NCBI GenBank assembly: GCA_017557885.1
Contig: JAFYXV010000004.1
Location: 62,001 to 126,000, forward strand
DNA from: a bacterium
GTDB taxonomy: Bacteria > Auribacterota > UBA3054
Length of the DNA stretch: 64,000 nt
Reading direction: 5' to 3'
Shown: piece after piece, positions 34,279 through 44,356 of the stretch
Numbering within the stretch: position 1 is the stretch's first letter
How the letters are laid out: every line of letters begins with the position of its first letter
Translations under genes and position numbers: made by a program
The notes under the pieces: model-generated
Seen by the model: only the letters and a program-made list of their open reading frames with translations
What the model was told of the DNA's origin: nothing
The model's database searches: none

Positions 34279-37200
34279 ATGAAGAGAAAAGACATAAAGA
34301 AGATCCTGCTTTTGGGCGCCGGCCCCATCGTAATAGGCCAAGGCTGTGAATTCGACTATTCCGGAGTGCAGGCCGTCAAAGTCCTGAAGAGGGAAGGATA
34401 CCAAGTCATCCTTGTGAACTCCAATCCCGCCACGGTCATGACGGACGCTTTCAAGCGCAATAAAGAAGAAGCCGACAAAGTTTACATAGAGCCCCTGCTT
34501 CCCGAGTACGTCGAGAAGATCATAGAAAAGGAAAGACCGGACGCCCTGCTTCCCACGCTCGGCGGACAGACTGCTTTGAACCTGGCCATGGAACTGGCCA
34601 GATCCGGCGTCTTGGAAAAATATAAAGTCGAAATGATCGGCGCCGATGACAAGGCCATCGACCGCGCCGAGGACAGGGATCTCTTCAAGAAAGCCATGCA
34701 GGAACTCGATCTGGACATGCCGAAAAGCGGCTGCGCCCACGATCTGGAAGAGGTGAAAGCGGTCGCCAAAGAGATCGGCACCTGGCCTCTTATCATAAGG
34801 CCGGCCTTCACCCTGGGCGGAACCGGCGGAGGCATCGCCCACGACGAAAAGGAGCTTTTGGAAATTGCCGGAGCCGGGCTGGACGCCTCCCTTAAAAGCG
34901 AAGTGCTGATAGAGGAATCCCTGATCGGCTGGAAAGAATATGAGATGGAAGTCATGCGCGACAAGGCCGGCAACGCCGTCATCGTCTGCTCCATCGAGAA
35001 CTTAGACCCCATGGGCGTGCACACCGGCGACTCCATTACCGTAGCGCCGGCTATCACTCTGACCGATAGGGAATACCAGGCAATGCGCGACGATTCCATC
35101 AGGGTCTTGGAAAAGATCGGCATCGCCACCGGCGGTTCGAACGTCCAGTGGGCTGTTGATCCCAGGAACGGAAGGAGAGTCATCATCGAGATGAACCCCA
35201 GGGTGAGCCGCAGCTCCGCCCTGGCCTCCAAAGCCACCGGTTTCCCCATCGCCAAGATCGCCGCGCTCTTAGCCGTCGGCTATACTCTTGACGAATTAAG
35301 GAACGACATTACGGAGAAAACCCCCGCCTGCTTCGAGCCGGCCCTGGACTACTGCGTCGTCAAGATCCCGCGCTTCACCTTCGAAAAATTCCCCGGCGCC
35401 GAAACGAAGCTCGGCACCCAGATGCACTCGGTGGGCGAAGTCATGGCCATCGGCAAAACTTTCAAGCAGGCCTACCTCAAGGCCGTGCGTTCCCTGGAAG
35501 CGCCTCTTGCCTACCACGACGAGGAAACCTTTGACCCTTGGTTCAAAAACGAACTTAAGGAACTTAAAGCCTTCCGGGAATTTCTTTCAACTTTTACCCT
35601 CGACACCATTCCCACCGACGTTCTATTGCAGGCGAAAGTCATGGGCTTTTCCGACAAAGAGATCGCCCATGAATTAAAGGCGGAAGAAGCGGATATCAGA
35701 GCGAAAAGAAAAGCGCTCACCATTCATCCTGTCTTCGGCGCCGTGGACACCTGCGCGGGCGAATTCGAAGCCAAGACGCCCTACTACTACTCCTACTATT
35801 CCTTTGAAAAGCAGCAGGAACAGCCCATAAAAAAGACCAAGAAACGCATCATGGTCCTGGGCGGCGGTCCGAACCGCATCGGCCAGGGGATAGAGTTCGA
35901 CTGGTGCTGCTGCCACGCGGCCTTCGCCCTAAAAGAAAAGGGCTTCGAAGTCATCATGCAGAACTCCAACCCGGAGACCGTCTCCACCGACTACGACACT
36001 TCCGACAAGCTCTACTTCGAGCCTCTGACCTTCGAGGACGTCATGGAGGTCTATGAGAAGGAGAATTGCGACGGCATCATCGTCCAGTACGGCGGACAGA
36101 CGCCCCTTAACCTCGCCGCCAGACTGAAAGCTGCCGGCGCAACGATCGTCGGCACCACGCCGGAAGACATCGCCTTGGCGGAGGACAGAGATTTCTTCAA
36201 GCAACTCGTTTCCGACGTCGGCATGAAGCAGCCTGTGAGCGGCATCGCCCACAGCGTAAAGGATGCCGCCAAGATAGCCGAGGAGATCGGCTATCCCGTT
36301 CTTGTCCGCCCCAGCTTCGTCTTAGGCGGCCGCGGCATGGCCATCGTCTCCAATGCCAAGGAACTCGACCGCTACGTAGGGGAGGCGGTCGCCGCCTCCG
36401 AAGGCAACTCCATCCTTATCGACAAATTCCTTGAGAACGCCGTGGAATTGGACGTGGACTGCATCTCCGACGGAGAGGCCGTCGTCATCGGCGCCATCCT
36501 CGAGCATGTGGAAGCCGCCGGCTGCCACTCCGGCGACGCCGCGGCCATCACGCCGCCCGTCTCCTTAAAACCGCAGGTCATCAGCGAAATCAGGCGCTAC
36601 GCCGAGATCTTCGCCAAGCGCTTGAGAGTCGTAGGGCTGATGAACCTTCAGCTGGCCGTGAAAAACGACGAGCTCTGGATGATCGAGGTGAACCCCAGAG
36701 CCTCCCGCACCGTGCCCTTCGTCAGCAAGGCCATAGGCGTACCCTTAGCCGGCTACGCCGCGCTCTGCATGGTAGGCTACAAACTCAAAGACCTCGGCTT
36801 CACGGAAGAAAAAGCTCCCAAATGCTACTGCGTAAAAGAAGCCGTCTTCCCCTTCATAAAATTCAAAGGCGCCGCTATCGACCTCACTCCCGAGATGCGT
36901 TCCACCGGCGAAGTGATGGCCATCGGCTCCGACCCCATGGAAGCCTACTACAAAAGCCAGCAGGCCGCCGGCAGCCCGCTTCCCAAAAGCGGCAAGATAT
37001 TCGTCTCCTTAAAAGACGAGGACAAATTGGACGCTATCCCCCTGGTGCAAAAATTAGTCGACATGGGTTTCTTCATCTACGCCACTCTTGGCACCTCCAC
37101 CTGCTTATGGAACCACGGCATCAAGAGTACCGGCGTTTACCGCGTCTCCAAAGGCCGCCCCAACGCCATCGACTACATCAGGGAAAGAGAGATAGGCTGG

Positions 37201-37374
37201 GTGGTCAACACCTCCGAATCCGGCATGGAACCCGCTGACGACCACTTCAGGATCAGAGCCGAAGCCGTAGCCGCGGGCGTCCCTGTCACCACCACAATAG
37301 ACGGCCTCCGCTACGCCGTCTCCGCCCTGGAACGAGAACTCGGCGAAGCCGACATCCCCGTCCGCAACCTGTAA
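34279..37374 (+). CDS. carB: carbamoyl-phosphate synthase large subunit
   Basis: 1031 residues, slightly shorter than the usual ~1070. It has two homologous synthetase halves, each with a biotin-carboxylase-like pre-ATP-grasp and ATP-grasp domain. The first half begins [23 protein letters not shown], the second [22 protein letters not shown] near residue 517. Both carry the metal-binding [12 protein letters not shown] / [12 protein letters not shown] segments. An MGS-like allosteric domain closes the protein (about 900-1031), normally the site of UMP/ornithine control. It assembles carbamoyl phosphate from bicarbonate, two ATP and ammonia channelled from CarA. It is the last gene of the glnN operon. 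Confidence 0.95.
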   Translation: MKRKDIKKILLLGAGPIVIGQGCEFDYSGVQAVKVLKREGYQVILVNSNPATVMTDAFKRNKEEADKVYIEPLLPEYVEKIIEKERPDALLPTLGGQTALNLAMELARSGVLEKYKVEMIGADDKAIDRAEDRDLFKKAMQELDLDMPKSGCAHDLEEVKAVAKEIGTWPLIIRPAFTLGGTGGGIAHDEKELLEIAGAGLDASLKSEVLIEESLIGWKEYEMEVMRDKAGNAVIVCSIENLDPMGVHTGDSITVAPAITLTDREYQAMRDDSIRVLEKIGIATGGSNVQWAVDPRNGRRVIIEMNPRVSRSSALASKATGFPIAKIAALLAVGYTLDELRNDITEKTPACFEPALDYCVVKIPRFTFEKFPGAETKLGTQMHSVGEVMAIGKTFKQAYLKAVRSLEAPLAYHDEETFDPWFKNELKELKAFREFLSTFTLDTIPTDVLLQAKVMGFSDKEIAHELKAEEADIRAKRKALTIHPVFGAVDTCAGEFEAKTPYYYSYYSFEKQQEQPIKKTKKRIMVLGGGPNRIGQGIEFDWCCCHAAFALKEKGFEVIMQNSNPETVSTDYDTSDKLYFEPLTFEDVMEVYEKENCDGIIVQYGGQTPLNLAARLKAAGATIVGTTPEDIALAEDRDFFKQLVSDVGMKQPVSGIAHSVKDAAKIAEEIGYPVLVRPSFVLGGRGMAIVSNAKELDRYVGEAVAASEGNSILIDKFLENAVELDVDCISDGEAVVIGAILEHVEAAGCHSGDAAAITPPVSLKPQVISEIRRYAEIFAKRLRVVGLMNLQLAVKNDELWMIEVNPRASRTVPFVSKAIGVPLAGYAALCMVGYKLKDLGFTEEKAPKCYCVKEAVFPFIKFKGAAIDLTPEMRSTGEVMAIGSDPMEAYYKSQQAAGSPLPKSGKIFVSLKDEDKLDAIPLVQKLVDMGFFIYATLGTSTCLWNHGIKSTGVYRVSKGRPNAIDYIREREIGWVVNTSESGMEPADDHFRIRAEAVAAGVPVTTTIDGLRYAVSALERELGEADIPVRNL

Positions 37375-37398
37375 ATTCAGCCCAAAAAAACAATCGCA

Positions 37399-37433
37399 AG
37401 AAAAAGGGAGCCCCCATGCGGAGGGCTCCCCTT
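37399..37433 (-). terminator. terminator of cassette A, also downstream of carB
   Basis: GGGAGCCC (37406-37413) pairs with GGGCTCCC (37423-37430). The A run at 37401-37405 gives a T run on the minus strand. The flanking bases match, in inverted orientation, the terminator after cassette C at 54624. It may also stop carB transcription. Confidence 0.8.
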
Positions 37434-37455
37434 ATTCATTCGGTGCTAAATCAGC

Positions 37456-39831
37456 TCACCGCTTTCTCATCGCCGCCAAAGCAAGCAAAAGCAAAGCAAG
37501 CATCCCAACCGGCTCGGGCACAGCGTATCTGAAATACGGCGTTCCGACGCCTTCTTCAATATCCCAGATCTCATCGAAATCCCAGCCGACATAGGTTTCC
37601 TGCTGCTTCATCTCTTCAGGGCTGACGAAGCCGGTCACGCCCTCAACTCGTTCTACGCTGTTTGAATTGAAATACGAGTTTTTATACTGCCCTTTGCCAA
37701 GATAACTGGTTTCGGTTTCCACATCGGCGTAGCAATTGGAAATCACCGGTAAACTATCATTGAGGTCGTTAGCCACCAAAGCGTATCTGAAAGATCCTTT
37801 CGCGTAGCAATTTACCAAAAGAGAATTATAACTGTAATAAGCCAAACCGGCAATCATCAATTCAGGATGATCCGAAGTGTTATACATCTCAACGCATGAT
37901 TCGCTAATAACGCTTTCGTCCATATAACCAACCAATCCTGCATAATTATACGTAAGATCAGTTGGAATGTTTCCGTTAAAGCTACATTTGTCCATTGTGG
38001 AATTTATTAGCTCATAACATAAGCCTCCGGAGTGATCACAATATGACATATAACAATCAGACCTCACGTGACAATTGTATATGGAAGAATAACAGGTCAT
38101 ACCCGAAAGAAAACCAAGTTTAACACTTATTTTAAGATCAATTTCAGCATCTTCCAAGGATAAATTGCAAATTGTTCCCCCGTCAACATACCCGAACAAA
38201 CTGGAATGAATAAAAACATAATTATTAGTCGAACGCCAGCCAAGATACAGATTTTTAATAGTGTAATTTTGCCCGTCATAAACTCCGGAGAAAGGATGCT
38301 GAAGGTAGGAGGGATCTATTCTGTAGCGGTTGCTGAAGAAACCTATAGGATTCTTCATGGGCGTTTCGCTCATATCAAAGTCGCAAGTCTGAAGATAATG
38401 TCCGTTCAAAGGATATTCGGAATCAAATCCGATGTTGTCCAACTCATCGGGCTCGGACAAGAATTTAGCAAAATCGCCTTCAATAACGAGATCTTTTGTT
38501 ACCGCTACTGAGACTTCTTCCGCTGTATCCGTCAGGTCTCTCTTAAAACTAACGAAGGTGGTTTTCTGCGGTTCGTCAGGCGTTGCTTTGACAAGCAAAT
38601 TTTCGCCATAAAGATAATTTGTTTTGTTGGGTTCAAGCGTGATTTCGCCAAAGGCACAGGCGGGAACATACACTTTATAAGTGTTTTCGCCTAGGAATTT
38701 CCAATATGGTGTTGTTTCGCCTTCCTGAATTGACCAAACAGTGTCAAAATCCCAGTTCCTAAAAGTTGCTTGCTTTTTGATATCCTCAGACGATACGCCC
38801 GCTCCAAATTCGGTTCCTTTCATGAGATCAAAATCATAATAAGAACTGAAACAAACACAAGTGTTAGTTGTCAAAGCGCAAATACCGCCGACAGTTGGAT
38901 TCAATGTCATATCAGCGCTGGAAGTGGAATAACATTGCATTATGCCATAGTCGTTTGTTGTTGCCTGGCCGTATTCTTTGTAGATGTTTTCAATGGCGTT
39001 TGCGCAAATGCCACCAATATAGCCGTCTGATTTAACTTTCATATCAGCGTGGCAGTACCGAATATAAGTTTTGCCATAATTACGTCCACAGATTCCGCCG
39101 ATATAAGTTTCAGAATTTTTAAAGTACAATTTTTTCTCTATGTAGCCCGAGGCTTTGCAGTTGATTATGTAGTTATGATCGTTCTGTTCGCTATCATAAA
39201 TGCACAGTCCAACTATTCCGCCACCACTGTGAGATGCTTTGATTATCCCAACGAAAGAGCAATTTATGATTTTTGTTTTTCTAGCTTCGGCGACTATACC
39301 GCCGACATCACTGTATCCATGTATGATTCCGCTTACTTGGATATTAGTTATCACACTGGCGGAAGCATATGCTGCCAACGCTCCTCCTACCATAGTACTG
39401 CCGTTGTAGTAAGACAAATCATTCCCCATGGAAATATCTTCCAAGAAGACATTTTTGATCTCAGCGCCTGATAGTTTTTCAAATAGAGCGCAGCCTCTCT
39501 GAGAATGCAAACTTTTTATGGAAAAATTCTGCCCGTCCAGCACGCCGCAAAAACTGTGTTCTTTTCCATCAGAAGAACGTCCGGAATTGCCAATAGCAAG
39601 GAATTCTGGTTCCCAAGTTTTTGTTTCGCTTGCGTCAATGTCATTCTCCAAACGGAAAACACTTGATTGGCATTCAGCAATATTTTCCCCCATCCAAACC
39701 AAGTTTTCAACCTTGGTCAAAAGGTAAGGAGACTCTGCGGTGCCGTCGCCTTCCGGCTTTATAGCCTCGTTGGCGGCAAAAAGACAATTGGCAGCAAAAG
39801 CTAACAAGCAGGTTAAAAGAAGGTTTTTCAT
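37456..39831 (-). CDS. cassette A gene 3: GLUG beta-solenoid / InlB-like repeat protein with PEP-CTERM tail
   Basis: 791 residues from the ATG at 39831, which has AAGGAT upstream overlapping the previous stop. Order: signal peptide (about 1-19, MKNLLLTCLLAFAANCLFA); a first GLUG-type beta-solenoid opened by GTAESPYLLTKVENLVWM and FCGVLDGQNFSIKSL; a ~75-residue divergent InlB B-repeat-like domain (from about 380, ITLEPNKTNYLYGENLLVKA); a second solenoid opened by GFDSEYPLNGHYLQTCDFDM; and a PEP-CTERM sorting signal AVPEPVGMLALLLLALAAM followed by RKR. Such proteins are exported and anchored or released by an exosortase system. Paralogues are encoded at 47634-49934 and 52336-54600. Adhesion or matrix roles are inferred only. 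No exosortase gene is in the window. Confidence 0.85.
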   Translation of the reverse strand: MKNLLLTCLLAFAANCLFAANEAIKPEGDGTAESPYLLTKVENLVWMGENIAECQSSVFRLENDIDASETKTWEPEFLAIGNSGRSSDGKEHSFCGVLDGQNFSIKSLHSQRGCALFEKLSGAEIKNVFLEDISMGNDLSYYNGSTMVGGALAAYASASVITNIQVSGIIHGYSDVGGIVAEARKTKIINCSFVGIIKASHSGGGIVGLCIYDSEQNDHNYIINCKASGYIEKKLYFKNSETYIGGICGRNYGKTYIRYCHADMKVKSDGYIGGICANAIENIYKEYGQATTNDYGIMQCYSTSSADMTLNPTVGGICALTTNTCVCFSSYYDFDLMKGTEFGAGVSSEDIKKQATFRNWDFDTVWSIQEGETTPYWKFLGENTYKVYVPACAFGEITLEPNKTNYLYGENLLVKATPDEPQKTTFVSFKRDLTDTAEEVSVAVTKDLVIEGDFAKFLSEPDELDNIGFDSEYPLNGHYLQTCDFDMSETPMKNPIGFFSNRYRIDPSYLQHPFSGVYDGQNYTIKNLYLGWRSTNNYVFIHSSLFGYVDGGTICNLSLEDAEIDLKISVKLGFLSGMTCYSSIYNCHVRSDCYMSYCDHSGGLCYELINSTMDKCSFNGNIPTDLTYNYAGLVGYMDESVISESCVEMYNTSDHPELMIAGLAYYSYNSLLVNCYAKGSFRYALVANDLNDSLPVISNCYADVETETSYLGKGQYKNSYFNSNSVERVEGVTGFVSPEEMKQQETYVGWDFDEIWDIEEGVGTPYFRYAVPEPVGMLALLLLALAAMRKR

Positions 39832-39835
39832 ATCC

Positions 39836-40774
39836 TTATTCTCCATATTTAGCCTGGAAAATATCCTCTTCTGTGATATCATCCTTGGCGTTAAGTTTAT
39901 AGTACCAAAAATTAGAGTTTTTGGTGTTTTCGGCATAGTAACGTTTCGCGTTGCTTTGCCATTTGTTCATCAACTCTATCACTGATTCTTGAATTGGCAA
40001 AACATTAATATCGAATCTTTTCTTTGCGGTATCTAGTGTCTCGCATTCCGGCAAGGAGAATTTCTCTCCGTTCTCGGAATACCATTTGTTAAAATCGCTG
40101 AATCTCCAGTTCCCGCGTCCGGGAGTTTTGTAAACTTCCACGAGTTTTTCAAGCGTTTTATCGTTTTCCAGCGCCGAAGCCAGATATGGGAAAACGTGAT
40201 ATCCCAGCCCAGTTATTTCGCTGGCGAGCTGATTCAAAACCAATACGCGTGGTGTATCTCTTTCGTTTTCTTCCTGCCAGCAAGCATACCATTCTGTCCA
40301 TATGTTTGACATGTACTTCCTGCCTTCGTACCACCAGTAATAATGAAACAGCGTGGAAGGAATGGTCAAATCGTTTCCTTTGCCGCTAAGCCAAGGGAAG
40401 GCTATCGTTCCCAGAGAATCGAATCCGAAGCAAAGCTGCGTCAGCAAAAAAGCTCTGCGGTCGGCAAATGAAAGGGCCTTGTTTTCAAAGGTCTGCCCGT
40501 CGCCTAAACTTTCCACGCGATTGGTTATCTCGCCTCTTTCCAGCAGAGTCATGATCAACGGAAGCGCTTCAGAAACCGGAATGGCTTTGAAAGTTTTGCT
40601 TTCGCTATTCCAAATATCGATTTTTTCCTTAGGAATCTCCAGTTCTTTGTTTTGCTTGGCAAAATAAAGAGCGGAGGAATCGTAGAGCAAGTTTAGATAT
40701 TCTTCGCTGCTAACTGCCGCTAAAATATCCCCTACGCAAATCAGACAAAAACAAGCAAATAATATTTTTTTCAT
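39836..40774 (-). CDS. cassette A gene 2: secreted ~310-residue helical protein, new family
   Basis: 312 residues; no family recognised. It has a signal peptide (about 1-19) and a probably all-helical body. Paralogues lie at 46700-47629 and 51409-52329. Shared marks: VSEALPLIMTLLERGEITNR, FGFDSLGTIAFPWLSGKG, YYWWYEGRKYMSNIWTEWYA, CWQEEN, GLGYHVFPYLA, NKWYSENGEKFSLPECETL and the C-terminal EEDIFQAKYG. The high Trp/Tyr content and near-fixed cysteines suggest an extracytoplasmic fold. It lies 12 bases after gene 1, and its stop overlaps the ribosome-binding site of gene 3, so the three are made together. Function unknown. Confidence 0.75.
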   Translation of the reverse strand: MKKILFACFCLICVGDILAAVSSEEYLNLLYDSSALYFAKQNKELEIPKEKIDIWNSESKTFKAIPVSEALPLIMTLLERGEITNRVESLGDGQTFENKALSFADRRAFLLTQLCFGFDSLGTIAFPWLSGKGNDLTIPSTLFHYYWWYEGRKYMSNIWTEWYACWQEENERDTPRVLVLNQLASEITGLGYHVFPYLASALENDKTLEKLVEVYKTPGRGNWRFSDFNKWYSENGEKFSLPECETLDTAKKRFDINVLPIQESVIELMNKWQSNAKRYYAENTKNSNFWYYKLNAKDDITEEDIFQAKYGE

Positions 40775-40786
40775 TTTCGTTCTCCT

Positions 40787-42175
40787 TTATTCCTCTTCTA
40801 ATATTGGGGCGTATTTAACAGGGGTATAAGAATTAATAGGATGTTCAGTGTAGTAATCCAAAAAGTCTTTCCCGTTATGATTTAAGAAAAAACTATTCTC
40901 TAATTTCATTATGAACATATTCCCTATATTACCGTTGCAAGAATCAGATCTTCTTGCAGCCAATAATCCGCCGTAGAACAAAACGATACTGTCACCTATA
41001 TTACCAGTTGGATATAAATTTATTGGCCATCTCACATCAGTGTAAAAATCCGAAGCTCCGCCAAAAGTATAATATGAAGTGTAATATTTCCCGTTAGGAT
41101 CTAATGCAATAGGACAATTGCTGTCTCCGTATATTACACAATCATCTCTAACAATAAAAGGATGTCCAAAGGTATTGCCATAAGGATCTACCGCATATGC
41201 AGGAGCGTTATAACTGCCGTCTTGTTCTTCCATATACTCATCCGCCCAATCGTCGACAACAGAATATTCGCAGTCGATGAGCGCTTGATAACCACTGTTT
41301 AACGAGCTTCTCTCGTTATAATTAGGTTGCCTTCCGTGTATATCGGCACAGGATCGATAGCGAAAGTTAGCAATTTCAACATCGCCGGAAGAAGATTGGC
41401 GTCTATAGGTTATCTTTATATTGCCGTTGCCTATTGCCGTTCCCTCCAAGTATATGAACTTGTCAAAAATTTTACCCTTTAAATCACCAATCCCACAATA
41501 GAGATTTGTCGTTGTCCCGGGATTTGCCATAGGCTTATATAATTGATAAGCGTTTTTTGTATATAAACGCAAATGACTCGGCATTTCCACTTTTAATCTA
41601 ATATAATCAACATTCATCCAGCTAGGAGAATGGGATATTTTCAAAGGCAACAAATCGTCATCATCAAATCCGTTCTTTTCTCCGAAAAGATAGTCAGGTG
41701 TTTCATGCCCTGTATTATCGCTATCGATATTAAAGTGAATATGTCTTGTTATGCCGTTGCCATTAGAATAATCATAATCACCGTTATGAATTGTATTTGT
41801 TGTTGTCAAAGAAAACGCCGGTTCTCCGACGTTCACCACATAAGAAGCATAGATATATTTCACCTCGTGAGTTCCATGTTCCTCGTAATGAAGTCTGGCG
41901 TTTAGTATGAAAGGTTGGTCTCCAATGTCTAAGAAGACTTCGTAATCCCAAATGCTGCTTTTAATATAATCCAATGGATTGCCGTTTAAGTCTGTACAAG
42001 TCCAATAATGTCCTTTGGGATTGCCATTCAGATTTCCGCTTACCGCCATATAATAGCGAACATTGTAACTGTACTCAGCTATATAGCTCGCCCCGAAAAT
42101 GTGAAGCACCTTTTCCTCGTTTGACGCCAAAGCGCTCAAAGCTAACAAAAGAAAAAAGAGTAAGATTTTTTTCAT
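40787..42175 (-). CDS. cassette A gene 1: secreted ~460-residue protein with DDD-LP motif
   Basis: 462 residues from the ATG at 42175 with an AAGGAG site 6 bases upstream; a longer in-frame start at 42274 has none. The signal peptide is MKKILLFFLLLALSALASN. Shared with 45241-46677 and 49963-51399: HFNIDSD, then DDDDLLPLKISHSPSWMNV, FIYLEGTAIGNGNIKI, YRSCADIHGRQP, YNAPAYAVD, YYTFGG, and a C-terminal MKLENSFFLNHNGKDFLDYY. The acidic DSD...DDD-LP segment resembles a calcium-loop type region seen in large surface proteins of Planctomycetes and others. Four cysteines recur. Function unknown; probably outside the cytoplasmic membrane. Confidence 0.75.
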   Translation of the reverse strand: MKKILLFFLLLALSALASNEEKVLHIFGASYIAEYSYNVRYYMAVSGNLNGNPKGHYWTCTDLNGNPLDYIKSSIWDYEVFLDIGDQPFILNARLHYEEHGTHEVKYIYASYVVNVGEPAFSLTTTNTIHNGDYDYSNGNGITRHIHFNIDSDNTGHETPDYLFGEKNGFDDDDLLPLKISHSPSWMNVDYIRLKVEMPSHLRLYTKNAYQLYKPMANPGTTTNLYCGIGDLKGKIFDKFIYLEGTAIGNGNIKITYRRQSSSGDVEIANFRYRSCADIHGRQPNYNERSSLNSGYQALIDCEYSVVDDWADEYMEEQDGSYNAPAYAVDPYGNTFGHPFIVRDDCVIYGDSNCPIALDPNGKYYTSYYTFGGASDFYTDVRWPINLYPTGNIGDSIVLFYGGLLAARRSDSCNGNIGNMFIMKLENSFFLNHNGKDFLDYYTEHPINSYTPVKYAPILEEE

Positions 42176-42227
42176 AAATCTCCTTTGATGTTTTGGACAA
42201 TGGGAAACCATTATTACACAAATAATT

Positions 42228-42256
42228 ATTTTACAATAATTCTTATTCTTATGCAA
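42228..42256 (-). promoter_or_regulatory. promoter of cassette A
   Basis: On the minus strand TTGCAT (as ATGCAA at 42251-42256), 17 bases, TAAAAT (as ATTTTA at 42228-42233). It lies about 50 bases before the gene 1 start. A mirror-image candidate for the plus-strand operon is TTGTTT at 42375, 17 bases, TAAAAT at 42398-42403. Confidence 0.55.
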
Positions 42257-42337
42257 TAAACAGATTTCCGCCATCCTCTGTTTTTAGTAAGAGCTTCTTT
42301 GGATAAAGCGCTTAATATAAGAAGCTTATATAAAAAC

Positions 42338-42346
42338 GGGGGGGGG
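42338..42346. repeat. homopolymer of nine G in the divergent control region
   Basis: A run of 9 G's between the two divergent operons of surface-protein genes, 28 bases upstream of the plus-strand -35 candidate. In an otherwise AT-rich 234-base region it stands out as a possible slippage (phase-variation) tract. Confidence 0.9.
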
Positions 42347-42409
42347 TAACGTTTCCGTTCGTCGCAACCAATTATTGTTTTAAAAACGTGAATATTGTAA
42401 AATAGACAT

Positions 42410-44356
42410 ATGAAATATATGCGTATGTTATTATTATTCTTGGTGTTCTTGTCCGCCTCGAATGTCTCCGCAATCATTGACATACAAGGCGGCGTTTGGT
42501 TGCTATCCACCCTCGGCGGCACGAATACTACTGTGGCCGAGACATTAATGCGCATAGAAAATGATGCCAAGAACGGGAATTTTAAAGAAGCGATAAACAA
42601 ATCAAAAGAATTCCGCGCCGAAAACGACATCAGCGATTGTTATCTTACGAATGGAGAACTTCTTCCCCTGACTCTGGAAGTGATGGAGTTCTATTACAAA
42701 TACGGCAAGGACATCAAAAATCCGCAAGTCGAAAAAGAATTGCCGCCCATAATCAAGAAATACGCCAAAGAAGCCAAAGGCAAGCAATGGTACGCCTACA
42801 GATACGCCCTTCAGTATCTGGAATTCCATTACAGGAGAGCAGGCGACACCAACAACATGATCGGGGCGATGAAAGACATCGTAAGCTATGACGTTTACGA
42901 CAAATATCAGCTGGAAAGGCTTCTTCGCTACGCCGGCACATATCCCAATAAAGCGGAAGAGATACGCAAATACTGGAACGAGCTTTCAAACTCTGACGTA
43001 AAAAACAACGTCGAGACGGAGCTAGTTTACATATTTGATACCGGACTTCCAAAAGAAGAAAAATTCAAGCTCATAAACGAATGGTTCGCTAAAAACACTT
43101 TGGCCATATACCGGGTAATGCAAACCGCGATCGAAAGATCCGGTGAATTTGTCATAAAGGAATACCCTGAAAAGAAGATAGCGTTCGTTGAAACCTTGAA
43201 ATTGCTGGCTTTGCGTCAGCCTCCCGTCTCCGAACGCCTTCCCGTTCTCGCGCTTATCAAGAACGCCCTCTCCGATAAGGAATTAGCTGCGGGCGCTACG
43301 TCCAAGCCGCGGGACGAGGAGCTTAGCGCCGCCAGTTTAGAAAAGACGCTGTCAGGCAACGGGTCTGATTGGGAAAACATGTGTGAGAGCGTCGCCTTCA
43401 TTTGGAGCGAGCACTCCAACCAGCGCTACAAAGGCAACCTTTCCCTTGAGCAGACCATTTCCGCCTTGAACAAAGCCGGCAAGCTTAAGGAAAAACTCCA
43501 GGATCCCAACGACGACCTAAGCGACATAGAGGACTATAGAGACCTCATAAAGATCCCAGACATCGCCGGACAAATATACCACCTGGCGGAGAAGCTGTTC
43601 TGGACAGGCCAGTACGGCAAAGCGAAGACTTGCTTCGAATTCCTTATCTCGGAAGACAACAAGGACGAGTTCGGCGTAGGCGCCTCCCACTTCTTCCTGG
43701 GCAGGATGGCCAAAGACCTTCCTCCCGACTTAATGCCCTTCTCCAACAGGGAGGAAAGAAGCTATTACGCGCTTGAACACCTGCTTAAGGTCAACACTTA
43801 CGCCACCTGTCTGACATATATTTCCTATTCGTACATTATGGCGGCTGAAATATTTCACGAAATGGGCCTGAACCACCCCGCCCTGGCGCTTCTTTTGATA
43901 GACGTCCCGAGCATAGACTGGAACTCCGTTAAAGCCATGCGGCATACCGCCGCCGCCCGTTATTGCTTCCTTACAGAAGATTCCACGAACCTTACCAGGC
44001 ACGTTCAGGAAGCGCTCCGCTACTGCAAGGAAAGCGATCACGAATATCAGGTCCTGGAGGAATACCACAACGGGATCTCTCCGGAACTGTGGAAATACTG
44101 CGCCGACAAGCTTTTCACCAGCGAAGACCGCAACAATGCCATAGTCTCCGCCTTGGACGACGAAAAAGCCCAAGCTTGGCGCGAGGAACTCTTCAACGCG
44201 CTTTTGCACATTTGGCCGAAGCCTCCGGAAATGCCGGAAGGCATGGCCACCAACCGAGTATTGAACAACAACATCTTCCCCTTCAGTATAGACGAGGAAC
44301 TATCCTCCCTTATCCGGAAGCAGAAAGAAGCAAGCGAAGGCAAAGATGAAGAATAG
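42410..44356 (+). CDS. secreted alpha-helical (TPR-like) protein, first gene of the plus-strand cassette operon
   Basis: 648 residues with a signal peptide (about 1-21, ending NVSA). The body is helical, with TPR-like pairs such as ENDAKNGNFKEAINKSKEFR, LFWTGQYGKAKTCFEFLI and AAEIFHEMGLNHPALALLLI. No exact family recognised. Its N-terminal ~230 residues are paralogous to the next gene: GGVWLLSTLGG / GDVWHMSGL, then YAKEAKGKQWYAYRY / YADMAKGKRYWAYKM. The start is uncertain: the ATG at 42410 almost coincides with the transcription start predicted from the TAAAAT at 42398, so Met at 42419 or 42425 is possible. It overlaps the next gene by 11 bases. Its GC content is higher than that of the cassettes that follow. 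A scaffold or assembly role for the cassette proteins is inference. Confidence 0.7.
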   Translation: MKYMRMLLLFLVFLSASNVSAIIDIQGGVWLLSTLGGTNTTVAETLMRIENDAKNGNFKEAINKSKEFRAENDISDCYLTNGELLPLTLEVMEFYYKYGKDIKNPQVEKELPPIIKKYAKEAKGKQWYAYRYALQYLEFHYRRAGDTNNMIGAMKDIVSYDVYDKYQLERLLRYAGTYPNKAEEIRKYWNELSNSDVKNNVETELVYIFDTGLPKEEKFKLINEWFAKNTLAIYRVMQTAIERSGEFVIKEYPEKKIAFVETLKLLALRQPPVSERLPVLALIKNALSDKELAAGATSKPRDEELSAASLEKTLSGNGSDWENMCESVAFIWSEHSNQRYKGNLSLEQTISALNKAGKLKEKLQDPNDDLSDIEDYRDLIKIPDIAGQIYHLAEKLFWTGQYGKAKTCFEFLISEDNKDEFGVGASHFFLGRMAKDLPPDLMPFSNREERSYYALEHLLKVNTYATCLTYISYSYIMAAEIFHEMGLNHPALALLLIDVPSIDWNSVKAMRHTAAARYCFLTEDSTNLTRHVQEALRYCKESDHEYQVLEEYHNGISPELWKYCADKLFTSEDRNNAIVSALDDEKAQAWREELFNALLHIWPKPPEMPEGMATNRVLNNNIFPFSIDEELSSLIRKQKEASEGKDEE

